Part shown: positions 28,401 through 39,479 of the stretch, piece by piece
How positions within the stretch are numbered: the stretch's first letter is position 1
Layout: every line of letters starts with the position of its first letter
DNA from: Serinus canaria
Taxonomy: Eukaryota; Chordata; Aves; Passeriformes; Fringillidae
Assembly: GCF_022539315.1 (NCBI RefSeq)
Contig: NC_066314.1
Location: forward strand, 42,345,180 to 42,409,179
DNA length: 64,000 nucleotides
Direction of reading: 5' to 3'
Made by a program: the position numbers and the translations under genes
The notes under the pieces: model-generated
Database searches by the model: none
Told to the model about the DNA's origin: nothing
What the model saw: only the letters and a program-made list of their open reading frames with translations

Positions 28401-30823
28401 AATAGCTTCCTCCCCTAAGGAATGAAAGTGAATGGAAGAAATTTATGAGTTTAGCTTGGAATAAGGTAAAATAAGTTTATTTATTTTGTAAATATAAACT
28501 ACAAGTATGTAAGACTGCTCTCTATATATATATAAATATGCTAATATTTCTGATGCATATTCTGTTTGGGTGAAAGACTTGCCCAGGTTTTTGTCTGCAG
28601 ACCATGAATGTCCTGAACTGCTCTTTTTTGAAATTTACATTTAGAATTTACCTTTTGTAATGAAGCAAAATTATTTCAGTGCACCTTGAGCAATGGAAGC
28701 TCTCCTGTTACCTTCTTTATCCACTGGAAAAATACCAAGGAGCATATAGAGCTTTACACAAACACTTTGCTATTTTATCTTGTCTGTGCTTGAACCAACT
28801 CTCTCCACATTATCCTTTGGAGATGAATAACTTATACCCACAGACTCAAAGTATAATTTACACTAAAGTTACCTCACCAGTAATGTAGGCACCATCTCCA
28901 ACTATTTGGAAACCAAACAAGTATTTTTAAAAAGTGCAAATAAAAGCCTCACAGGAGACGAGTGGTTCACACGACTCCTGCTCTCCTCTTGGATACATTC
29001 TGTGCCTGTGCACATTATGGCTTGGTTTATTAGCCTGTAGATATGGGATTGAAGCAGTTTTCTCTCTTTTTGGAATGGATTTGCAACTAGACATTAATTG
29101 CATTAGACAACTAGAGGCCAAGTCTGGATGGTGGGGTTGGGTATAATTGGGTGTATAAAGCCACAGTTCAAGACCTTACTCTGTCTGATTGGGCAAGCCT
29201 CTTTTACCACATACCTGCCAAATGCTATAATGACCTCCACCCCCCAACCACTAGCAATTTTAGGATAAATCTCTCTCTTTCTCTCTCTCTCTCTCTCCCT
29301 GTTTCTCTGTTTCACATTATTTTTATTAGAAATGCCATCCAATTAAAAAGCATGGCAATACATTCCTTTTTTTTCAAATACAAGTCCACTTCTCAGAAGA
29401 TTTTACCAATGAAATTATAATATTATAGTTTTTTAATAATAATAAAACCAGTAATAATAATAACAAAAATAACAATACCACAACTAAATTTTAAAAATCC
29501 CGAAAAACAAAATCAACCACTGTCAAGATAGGTTAGGAGCTTTTCAATTGCCATTAATGGTAAGAAAGTGAAGACTTATTTTTAACTGAAGTTTTTATTG
29601 AAGCAAGCAATTCTTTTTATTTTCAACCAAGATGGGAGTGTCTGGAATGTTACTTCTTATTTTTAAAACAAGCCATCATTTTCACCATCAGCACTCAGAT
29701 AGGAGCCACACTGATTGCAATACTAGTGGTTGAAAGGTCTGAGCATTTTTGTGGCTTGTTGAATAAATATTCAGTAATTCAATTTTGGTGTTCTCAAATT
29801 TGTGGAATGTGATATTTGGAAGAGTATAAGAATGGAAATTCATTCCATTCCAAGAAACAAATGCTTTCAATCTTATAACACTGAATGGAAGAAGGGCTTT
29901 TTGGTGTTTTTTCACATAGGAGGAAAAGAACAATTAAAGTCTGTGCAATACTTAACAGTAGATAAAAGCGTAGTCACTGATCAAAAGACTTGGTTTCTTC
30001 TAGATATGCCAATTATACCTAGCTCATCAATACTCTGTGTTGGTGTCCAAGAGTAGCATTCAGTCCTGATATTGCAAAATGTTTTCTGAGAGTGACTCAA
30101 GTGAAACAAGCTTACAAAGTTCCTAACTTGATTTTAGGTTTTGTCAGGCAAGGGACAAGGTGGTTTCCAGCCTGAAAATCTTGAATATCTGTCTCTGCTC
30201 AGTGTCTCCCATTCGTACTGGAGACATGCAAAAGTCCAGTCCCAGGAACTAACTCAATACTACAGCATTTATTTTCTGTGTGAACTCTTCCCAGACAAAA
30301 GATCTTTTCAAAAATAAAATAAAATACAATTAAAAAAAAAAGGGCACATTCAACCAGAGCTCAGCACACAGTTTATGCTGTGGACTCTTCTTTATTTTCT
30401 GTTGCTAGGTTCATGTCACAAGGAATCACCTCTGTTACTCTACCTGTTGCCAAATGGGACACTTTCACAAGGAAGCCACCCTTGAATAAACAACATCTGG
30501 GAGCCCTGCATACAGTGACTGTTCTGGTCACAGGCAGAGCTTCTCCTCTTGGATGACAGCTGCCATCTGAGTGCCAAGAATATCTGTAGCTGGAAAACTG
30601 TTATATTGCCAAAAAATAGGGTGACTAACATTCTCTTTGGTACTGCTTGAAGGATCCAGGACCCTTGAGACCCTATAAACCCTGAAAACTACTATTTCTG
30701 GAATACTGTCCATAGCATTTGTATCTTTAATTACAAGTCACTGTTAGAAGTGTTACTTATGAGGTTTTAGTTTGGCCTGAACTGAATAAAACTGATGGTC
30801 CAAAGGAAAATTTAAAAAAGACT
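22477..30823. other. Non-coding DNA, no gene seen
   Basis: About 8.3 kb without a supported exon. The 22.7-23.05 kb patch is GC-richer and has a 14-bp repeat (TTCACCAGAGAACC at 22724 and 22753). Microsatellites: TA at 28522-28539 and a TC tract at 29271-29298. The rest is ordinary AT-rich sequence. Confidence 0.6.
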
Positions 30824-31341
30824 GGATGGATCTGCTAGAGGAGCCTAGAGTACTGCCTGCGGTTGTGGTGCCCACAAGATAAGAAGGACATGGAATTCTT
30901 GGAGCAAGTCCAGAGGAAGGCCAGAAAGGTGATCAGAGGGCTGGAGCACCTCCCCTGTGAGGACAGGCTGAGGAAGTCAGGGCTGTTCAGCCTGGAGAGG
31001 AGCAGCTTGAGTGGAGACCTCATGTCAACCTTCCAGTGTCTGAAGGAAGCCTGGGAGGGACTCTCAGCAGGAATTGTAGTCATGGGACAAGGAGGAATGG
31101 GTACAAACTGGAAGAGGAGAAATCTAGGCTATGTATTAGGATGAAATTCTTTACTGAGAGGGTGGTGAGAAATGGAGTAGGTGAAGTATCCCCTGAGGCT
31201 GCGGATACCCCAGCCTGGCAGTGTTCAAGGCCTTCAGCAGCCTGGTCTAATGAGAGGTGGGTCTGCCCATGGCAGGGGGAGCTGGGACTGGATGATCTTT
31301 GAGGTCCATTCCAACCCCTAAACCTTCTATGTTTCTATGGC
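30824..31341 (+). mobile_element. CR1 LINE 3' end, about 0.5 kb, plus strand
   Basis: A 5'-truncated CR1 copy in forward orientation. The last coding part of ORF2 is readable at 30863-31080: GACATGGAATTCTTGGAGCA followed by the translated stretch QRKARKVIRGLEHLPCEDR and GLFSLERSSLSGD, the usual CR1 C-terminal sequence. It ends in the untranslated 3' region GGGACTGGATGATCTTTGAG and a TTCTATG-type tail at about 31325-31341. It has in-frame damage and is not mobile. The 5' boundary is approximate. Confidence 0.92.
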
Positions 31342-33992
31342 CATTGAGTTTGTCCTTTGGTGGCACTGTTTCTTTTCCATGCAGTCACATCTGTAAATGC
31401 CTCTTGCCACATCTAAAGAGCAATCAGGCTTTGCAGCCACTCCTGAACCTTCAGAGCATTCATCTTATACTGCTCAATGGCATATTTTCATGTCCTGTTT
31501 TTGCAACTTATTTCTGGTGCCAAAAAGAAGCAGGGGAAGAAGCAGAAGAAAGTTGAGAGGAGCCAGACATGCACATGCACACAAAAAAGCAAATTTAAAA
31601 AAAAAGGAGAAAGGATGAAGGGGGAAAAGGAAACAAAGAGTAGAAATTAACAGGGAGACCATACTTTTAACCAAAAGCAGCAGGAAAGACAGTAATAGCA
31701 GTTAAATGTTCAGTGCGGTTTCCACCACTGTTCTCCTGCACAAGGTTCAGATCTGTTTGGGGCCTGGAGATGGCAGGAGAGATCCAGGTGGGTTACACCC
31801 ACCCACCCACCCACTGTCATGGCAGTGGATGCCCTCTCCTGATCCGTGGCAGGATGCTAGACCTGTCCCAGGAGCCACACATTCTCTGTCTGGCCACAAG
31901 CAAGCAGTCAGCACCCTCTCTCCCCTCCCTGTCCTCATAGGAAGATCAAGGGTGCAGCACTGCTAAGAGATTAGAGAACTTTAAAGCTGCATCTAACACC
32001 ATTTCTTTCATCCTTAGATACAACTGTGCTGTGTAAATATAGTGCTGTGAAGACTTAAAAAGATTAAAGTCTTGAACTGCCTTTTTTTTTTTTTTTTTAA
32101 TATAAATTCTATGCAGAGGAAGGGTCCCCTACACAGCAACCCAAGTCAATGGCTTTCTATTTCAGTACCAGCACTGACAATAAAATAGGTATCTGCCTAT
32201 TATAAAGTCCACCTACAGGCTACTGGAAATAAGAAGTTAAACAAACTCAGAAAGCAAGATCAGTTATTATTATCAGTGTCAATTTCTATATTGAAATAAT
32301 TCCAAATAAAATGAAATAAAAGCCTGGTTTTGTGTATGGTAGAGATGAAAGGTTTTTGGAAGGATTTTTCTGCAGGAAACATAGAGAAGCAACCTAGCTA
32401 GATGCATAGTTGATGTAATTATGATCTTATGCAGAATTTCTATGCAAAACTTCCCTTCCAGGTTCTTAGAGGAAGAATATTGAACCTGGCAGAAGACAGA
32501 TCTGGCAGCTGGTCAATCACTAACATAGAGATGTGTGAGCAGAGAAAATTATGGGTGGAGAAAGTCAAGATGGGAGAAGCCAGGGAGGGATTTTGAAGTT
32601 TTTGATTGTTAAACAAACTGCATTCCAGAATGGGGGATGACAGTGTGGATGGATGCTATATGGGATGCATTGATTACTGAGCCAAACACCAGAGGGGGGA
32701 AAAAAATCTTTATAAATTCATCTCAAAACCATTTCTGGAATTACAATATGTTTTTGTTTAATTGCTGTCTTCCTTCTCAGTTTTGTAATTTGTTTTCCTT
32801 CCTTAACTTTAAAATAGAAAATTACAATCCGTGTTCTCAAACTGTGACCAAGATTTTAAGATTTAACCTAGGAGTGGGTCTGGTATGTGCCTAAACACAT
32901 GTACTGAATTAATGTCCATGAAAAGATTACATTACAGGGGCATGGGGAGGGAGAAAGGGAGGAACATCCATTCATACATGGAAATTGTGGAGGGAATCAT
33001 CTCTTTCAAAGACAATCTTCAAAGTTAGCACACACATTCAAGTTACAGTCATTAACACAGATATTCATAAACAAACCAGGTGTCCCTGAGATGTCCAGCC
33101 AACTCAGTTCTCCAGACCAAAAAAAAAAAAAAAAAAAAAAAAGTTCAGAATTTAATGCACAGGTTGCACAAAATGACACATTCCCCTTCACTTGAAAAGC
33201 TTCCCTGGACAAGGGCTGTGCATGGCCTTGTGAAAGCAGCACCGGAGGAAGCCTGTTCCTCCCTCCCTCTGTGGCTGCTTTCACAGAGCCAGCCTGGTAG
33301 AAAATAATGTGCTAGAGGTAATCACCACAATTATTACTGTAGTAGAAACAGTACCCATGATGTGGTTTATTTCCATTCCATCAAAATGTCAAGAATCAGA
33401 ATTGTATGGCTCTGAGGGGTAAGCAGTATCTGTGGCCATCATAGCCTTTGCACAGGGGCTTCCTTTGTTCCTTCTGTTCTAACAGAAAAGCTCTGAAAGC
33501 AAAGCTCCTTTGGCACTCCAGTTATGTGTGTGACTGCGTGTGCTAATGTGCATGGAACAAAAGGGTGGAGAGGGGCTCTGGGCTGCAGTTACTACTTGGA
33601 GTATGTCTGCTTTGTACTTAGCAACCTTCTCTGCTTCCAAGAACAGCTCGATAAATCATGCCTCTTGCACTGGAACTGCATGCACACACCACTGTAGGTT
33701 TTCAGCAGGGATCCAGATGTAAGCAATTAGGCCACGCTGGGCTGTTCTGCTGCCTCCCCTATATGAGACATGTCTAAATAAGAAAAATCCAGCTCATTCT
33801 TAAAAACATGCACAGTTCTTCCCAGGCAGGCAGTGGTTAGCCCACGCTGGCAGATCCAGCGAGCACTTCCCAAAGTCACGGTCTAAATCGATGTCTAGAC
33901 AATGCTCTGACTGCATGTTGGGACAAGGTCCTATTGTCCACCAGACCTCACTGCCCTCCTGCTTTCCTGATATGAGGAGCTCCAGCTCTGAG
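31342..33992. other. Non-coding DNA with simple repeats
   Basis: No exon recognised. It contains an ACCC tract at 31797-31814, a run of 17 T at 32082-32098 and a run of 24 A at 33119-33142. None of the homopolymers has a polyadenylation signal and gene-like sequence beside it, so I do not call retrocopies. Confidence 0.6.
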
Positions 33993-34055
33993 GAGGTTGG
34001 ATCAGATGACCCACGGTGGTCCCTTCTAACCTGACCCATTCTGTGATTCTGTGAA
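33993..34055 (+). mobile_element. CR1 LINE 3'-tail fragment
   Basis: About 60 bp of CR1 3' end in forward orientation: GAGGTTGGATCAGATGACCC, then GGTCCCTTCTAACCTGACCC and a terminal ATTCTGTGATTCTGTGA tandem tail. The sequence just upstream (33830-33990) is not clearly CR1. It could be unrelated DNA, or the body of a SINE that borrowed a CR1 tail, as known bird SINEs do. Confidence 0.85.
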
Positions 34056-37000
34056 GCATAAAATAGCCTAGGGGTCAGGGACAGCTGTTTGGCCTGGGTC
34101 CTGCAAGAACTGTGCTCAGGACTGCTCTCAGTCCTTCTTGGACATGAGGTTTGCCAGACACCTCAGAGGATGCTGTCATTTCCACTTGCTGTCTGCACTG
34201 TGATGAAATTCCAGCAGAAAAAGAACAGCTAGGGAAAACTGGTATGCTGGAGGGAAAGGTTTAGGCCTTCAGAAATGTCTAAACAAATGGCAAGAAGCCA
34301 CTTGGGTTGAGTTTCATTTCCTCAAGAGATTTCAGACTGTTCTGAATACAATAAACAACTGCCACTGGGGAAGGCAGACATATTTTTCTTTTCTCTTGAG
34401 GTATTGTAGATGTTATTCTATGTTCTGTGGCTGAAAAAAAATGTTTCTTGAAGCAACTGGAAGGTTCCCATCAGTGAGATGCAGAGAGAAAAGCTCTAAG
34501 CAAGCTATTTGATTGCTCTCTGAAAAGCATCCAGAGGTGGATGGCATTACAGAGAGACACTACAAGAAGGCTTTATGGCATTAAAAAAACATTCCAGCCC
34601 TCTTTCAACTGCAACACTGGATTAGCTACTAGTTGGTTACTATGATAGCTCAATTGTTGTTGAGTTTTGAAATACTTGACAGGTCCATTGGACTGGGCTG
34701 CACTGACCCCAAGAGATGACTACGGTAAAAACATTCAAGTCATCCTACATTTCTGTCCCTAGAATTATTTCTTCAGGGTGTAGACACATATTGAACTATG
34801 AAAGGTATAAAATTGTCTGTGATAAAGGAGAGTTTTTACAAGATAGTTTAACACTCTCCAACTTTATTCAAGCTGTGAAAAAATTCCTGAGAAACCATTG
34901 GGAAGAAAGGAGCATCCACTTACTGAGTGGTACAGCTCATGACTGCTCAGTATTTGTGGGGTAGGGGAGAACAGCAACCATTTAAATAGATACAATGTCT
35001 TCAGTAGTCTGGAAAAGCTATATTTAAGCACTAAAAGTTTCATACACACAAAGGGTATACTAAAAAAAAAAAAGTTGGTCCTTTACTTCCCATCATGTTT
35101 ACATCTCTTCTGCACAGAGTCTGACAGACACTAATGTCCTAAATATTTTTGGAGCTCAGACATCTTATATATAATTATATATAAATATATATATGTATAT
35201 GTAAGCATACTTTTTGGCTAAATTGTCAAATGCAGGAAGGCATTTCATTGTCTGGCCTTTGAAGGCTGGGGTCCCACAAACAGCTAGGGAAGAGAGGTTT
35301 GGCTTTGCCTGCTGGCTGATGTGCCACCTGTCAGAAAGCCTTTTCCATTTGGTGCAGATTCCTGGTTGATATGGGCAAGCAGAAATGTCAAGTGCTGCAG
35401 GGAGAACTCTCTGCATTTCAGTTCCCCCACAGGAATGTCTGGGGCTGTTCCTCAGGAAACATTCTTCTCTAACCCTGCAGGCAGCCAAGGAAGCAGGGAA
35501 CATGGTCCTGATGGCCAGCACACACTAAGAAATGTTCATCTGCAGGTCTGGCTGTATTTGCTCACTACTTGACTGTGACAAAAACAAAAGGCTTCTCAGT
35601 AATGGCAGATTTAATTTACAACACCCTTTCCTTCTCTAGATTCCTCTCAGTCTGTCTCAGCATGCTTCCCCACCAGGCTACTCAGCAACCTCAGCAATAT
35701 TTGTTCTTCTTGGTCTCTATCTGGTCTTCTTTCTGTCTTATGCCTTTTACAGATAAACATAAGACTGTTATCCAGGGAGGTATAAGCAAAAAGCACATCC
35801 CCCATTTCTTTTTCTTGAATTTCCCTTCCTTGAGACTGCTATCTGGGGAGGCATAAGCAAATAGCTCCTACTTAACTTCCCTTTCTTGAGAAAGTGCAAG
35901 TTACTGATGCTGAGCTTAGAGGGCAAGAAATGCAGGCAGGCTCTCACTTTAACTACCACAAGCAAACAGCGTTTGTGTGTCTGTAGGCAGCAGTAAGGGA
36001 TGAGTTTTCAAACCTCCTCACACTAAGATCATGGCCAAAAGCAGTATGAGGGTGTGTTTTCTCTGACTGTTTCAGTGGATGTTCAATCAGAGAGATGGAC
36101 CACGTGTGGATATGGAGCATCCACACCACGTGTGGATATGGAGCATCCACAGCATAATGCAGCAAGGCTATCCCCACATGTTCTAATCTTTGGACTTTCC
36201 CAGGTGACAAGATCTGGCCTTCCTGTGCCACACAGCACACTTTTCAAACCAGCTGTTTCTAGGTCTGGTTCTTTTGTCTTTGGGTTTCTAATTTCACCTA
36301 ACTTCCCAGCTACCCAGAGTTTCACCTCACAGTGGTCTCTGAGACGGGTTCAGCAGTTTCTCATCACAATCACTCACTTTCACACAGCCAGTCCTTCTCC
36401 ACAACTGACAGACATTTGGAGATACAGGAGTATTTGAACCCAAACTTTCAGAGCAAGCTCTGCCAAAAAATTTCTTTAAGATAAACATGACTGCCCCTCA
36501 GATTCTGCTAACAGCTGTTACACGAGAACAGACTTCCTCATGCAGCATGAGAGGACAAGCTTGTATTTCAACTCCTCTGGCAGATGATGGAAATAGGGGT
36601 CTGATATGTTCTGGAGGATTTGTTGCTGGTTTGTTTTGTGTTTTGTTTTCTTTTTCATTTCAGCTGCAAAATAATGACTGAAGTGGTAGTTTGCAAGCTC
36701 TCCAAAGCTGAATGTATGTAACATTTCTCAGAAGGATTGCATAAAAAAAGCATCATATTTATCTCATGAAGTTATAACTTAGGCAGTAATTATCAGGAGC
36801 CTTCCCCTGTCATTCCATGCACAATTCTTTCCAGTCTCTGCTACAGGGTATATTACCAATCCCTTTCTATCCAAAGCAGTGGTAAGGCATGCTTCAAAAC
36901 AGTGCATTTTTTAAGGCTTTGTGTGACCTTTTCATTCTGTTGGCCTTTCCAGAAAAGGATGATGAATACAGTCTAGCTTGTTTGAAAGTTGCAAGTGGTC

Positions 37001-38640
37001 AACAATGTTTCTGTGGCATGTGGTGACTACAAAGCCTACTATAAGATACATGGAAGAATGTTTATACGAGAAGTTACAGCGCTGGTGAAACTGGACAGCT
37101 GTACCTCTGAAGAAGCCATCTGCAAAGCCACAGCAGGGAAAAAAATACACATTGGATCCAGTTAAAAACTTCCTGAGACTGCTTTGAGACCCTAACTGCA
37201 AGAGTAGGTGCGTACCAATACTTTAAATTTTTGACCAGACCCCTGGACTGCCAGCCAGGACACTGAGCAGCTGAGCAGAAGGCTGGGGATGTGGCAATGG
37301 GGAGGGCTGCCACAGCCTCCTGCCCAGAGACCCTCAGAACCAGCTTGTGGTGGCTTGTCCCCAGTGCTCATGGTGCAGCAGCCTCTGCACTGGGGACAGG
37401 CTGTTCCTGGTCACCAGCCCCCCAGCAGCCTGACCCCCACTTGTCCACTGAAATAGATGCTACAGCAGGCTGGGAAACACTGGCATTCCTTGGGACACCA
37501 AAGTAGCTGTGCAGCCTTGGGTTTCACACAAGCGTTTTCTCCTCTTCTGATCAACATCCATGTTCTCCCATCCCCCTCTACGTCTCCTTCCAAGATCTGT
37601 TTTTATTTAACCTTCAAGTGCAAGGGGGGTAATCTAGGCTAAAAAAAACCCAAAATGAAAAACACAACAAAGGACCCCCTCCTTATTCCATCTTCAGACA
37701 CTTCTGCAGCTGCAAACCAGAGTGCATTTTTTTCCATTCAAAGCCGCAAACTGGCCTGAATTTGCTAAAATGCTGGGTTAGTGCACACAAAACCTTCAGT
37801 GTGCCTGTGAACTTCCCTGCAGCTCAAGAAATTCAAAACTGGTCTGTCTATTTTCCCCCTGGAGCCCCCCAAATTTGCTGCAAGTGCTGTTGTGAGCCCC
37901 AACATCGCCCCTTCGTGGCTGGAGCTGTCCTTCGTGCGGCTGGGCCAGGGGCCCCTCCAGCTGCTCTCTTGCACACTGAAACTGAAAAGCATTGGCATGT
38001 TTACAGAAAGGGGTGGGCTACCCCTGTCATCCCACCCTCTCCCCTTAAATTCCAGTCTGAGCAGGTCAGACTAAACAGGCTGTGTGTCCTCCAAAACTGA
38101 CTTTGCCTACACCACCCTGCATCCAAGCCTTAGTCCTGAGTGGCCAGGAGCTGCAGCTGATCACACAACTCTTTCATGACATTTTATCAGCTTTCATTTT
38201 GATCTCTGAAAATCAAGGTTCTGCTTATGGCTGAGACTACTTTCTCTTGCAGGCAGCATAGTACAGCAGCCTCAGTGAAGATGTGTGTGGGGCAAGAGCA
38301 GTGATAGAGCAGAGCAAAAGTGCCTGCAGCACTCCTTTGCACCTCCTTACACTCCCGACTGGACTGTGCTGCACATCAGACCACTTACAGAGTTGCTTTA
38401 TTCTGCTTTTTGCAGGAGGCAAGAACACTCAGCACAGAGCCACCTTCCAGCCTCGGTGCGACTGTCACCCAATCTCTACCTGAAGACTGCTAGAAGTGTG
38501 GACAAGAGCCATTTTCCCCACACACCCCTGCCTAGGATCCTATTTTCCCTTCCTCTATCCCAGAGTCAATTGCCAAGGAACACCAGGAGCCAGAGTGGCA
38601 AAACACAGAGCACTCAATGACTTGTTCGGGGTTCCATTTC
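34056..38640. other. Non-coding DNA left of the CpG island
   Basis: No supported exon. Composition rises gradually in GC from about 37.2 kb towards the CpG island. It contains an AT-rich TA tract (35166-35202), the E-box duplication at 36099-36150, and a perfect 12-bp inverted repeat (TGTCCCCAGTGC, arms 37356-37367 and 37387-37398, 19-nt loop). Open frames around 37762-38100 contain several CpG sites but resemble no family I know. Confidence 0.55.
36099..36150 (+). repeat. Perfect 26-bp tandem duplication with paired CACGTG E-boxes
   Basis: Two identical 26-bp units stand head to tail (36099-36124 and 36125-36150), each beginning ACCACGTGTGG. Each carries one CACGTG E-box (36101-36106 and 36127-36132), the binding core of bHLH factors such as MYC/USF/CLOCK. 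Each unit also has a 6-bp inverted repeat, GTGGAT-7 nt-ATCCAC. The duplication is directly visible; any regulatory role is inference. Confidence 0.9.
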
Positions 38641-38665
38641 TCCATTGAAAACTTTCCTCCTCCTT

Positions 38666-38699
38666 CCCTCATCCCCCCCGCATCCCCCCCGCATCCCCC
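38666..38699 (-). other. Guanine-quadruplex motif on the minus strand
   Basis: The plus strand has C runs of 3, 7, 7 and 5 at 38666-38668, 38673-38679, 3884-38690 by offset (that is 38684-38690) and 38695-38699. On the minus strand this gives four G runs separated by 4-nt loops ATGC, ATGC and ATGA, which meets the standard quadruplex rule. It lies about 360 bp left of the CpG island, a common position for such motifs near promoters. Confidence 0.75.
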
Positions 38700-39056
38700 A
38701 CTCTCCCAAGAAGCTCATGGCTCCTTTATCGGAATCAGTCAGGGCAAACTGCTGGACGACACAAACCAGACGGCCAGCATCCGCTGCAGACTGGGACAAA
38801 AGATGGAAGAAAAAGATAATAATGGAGCACAGCTGGCTGATAAACATGTTTAAATTTTGCAGAGATTAGCTGTGAGAACAGGAAGGAGTTCTTTCTCTCC
38901 CTTCTGTTTGTTTAGCTTTCCGTAATTGTTTATTTTTAGGATGAAAAACATGCCCATGCAGACTTAACAAGCAAGTTAAAGCAAGGCAGAGGGAGAAACT
39001 TCTCTCATTAGAAACACGAAAGTCAGGGCCAAAAAGGGACCAGGCCTGTCCATTTG

Positions 39057-39262
39057 CAGAGCCACGTCAGCCGGCGGAGCGCTCCCGGCGCGGCTCCCGG
39101 CTGTCCCGGAGCGGAGCGCTCAGCCCGGGGTCCGCCTGGCTCCCCTGGCTCCGCCACGGGGCGCGGCAGCAGCAGCGCCGCACAGCCTCCTCCTCACTCA
39201 CTGCGGGGATGGATACGCCTGAGCTGGCGGCTTTCACAGCTCCTCTCACTCGGCGAAACCTT
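39057..39262. promoter_or_regulatory. CpG-island-like block, candidate promoter
   Basis: About 205 bp with some two dozen CpG sites and strongly elevated GC, unique in a window otherwise nearly free of CpG. It contains CCGGCGGAGCGC, CCCGGCGCGGC and ACGGGGCGCGGC. In vertebrates such blocks usually mark transcription starts. A CCACGTCA element (TGACGTGG on the minus strand, ATF/CREB-like) sits at 39062-39069, and there is no clear TATA box. Both strands have open frames across it (about 60-100 codons), as GC-rich DNA tends to; none has a recognisable domain. A good donor-like AAAT/GTAAGT lies at 39469 for a plus-strand leader exon. Direction is not decided by the sequence; the signal-peptide-like segment at 43.56 kb favours plus. 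Confidence 0.6.
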
Positions 39263-39479
39263 TCCCTTATTTATCTGGGCTGTCGGAGTGCGAGCTCTAA
39301 GTACAGAGCAGCAAGCCTCTCCTAAAATCCCTGTCTGTGCCTGGCTTCCACAGATGTAAAAACAAGCTCTGGAAAATAAGGCTTTTTGTAAGGGAAACCG
39401 GCAGACAAAACACATTTGAAGTGTTTTGTGCAGTTTAAGGGACTGACGCTGATGTCACAGGATGAAATGTAAGTTTTCC

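Noticed and set aside
33119..33142. Runs of 24 A (here), 23 T (21003-21025) and 17 T (32082-32098) as tails of processed pseudogenes
   Set aside because: No polyadenylation signal, target duplication or gene-like sequence beside any of them.
39054..39359. Open frame of about 100 codons across the CpG island, plus strand
   Set aside because: It begins at TTG, not ATG, and the proline/glycine/arginine composition is what CpG-rich DNA gives in any frame. Better read as untranslated leader or promoter.
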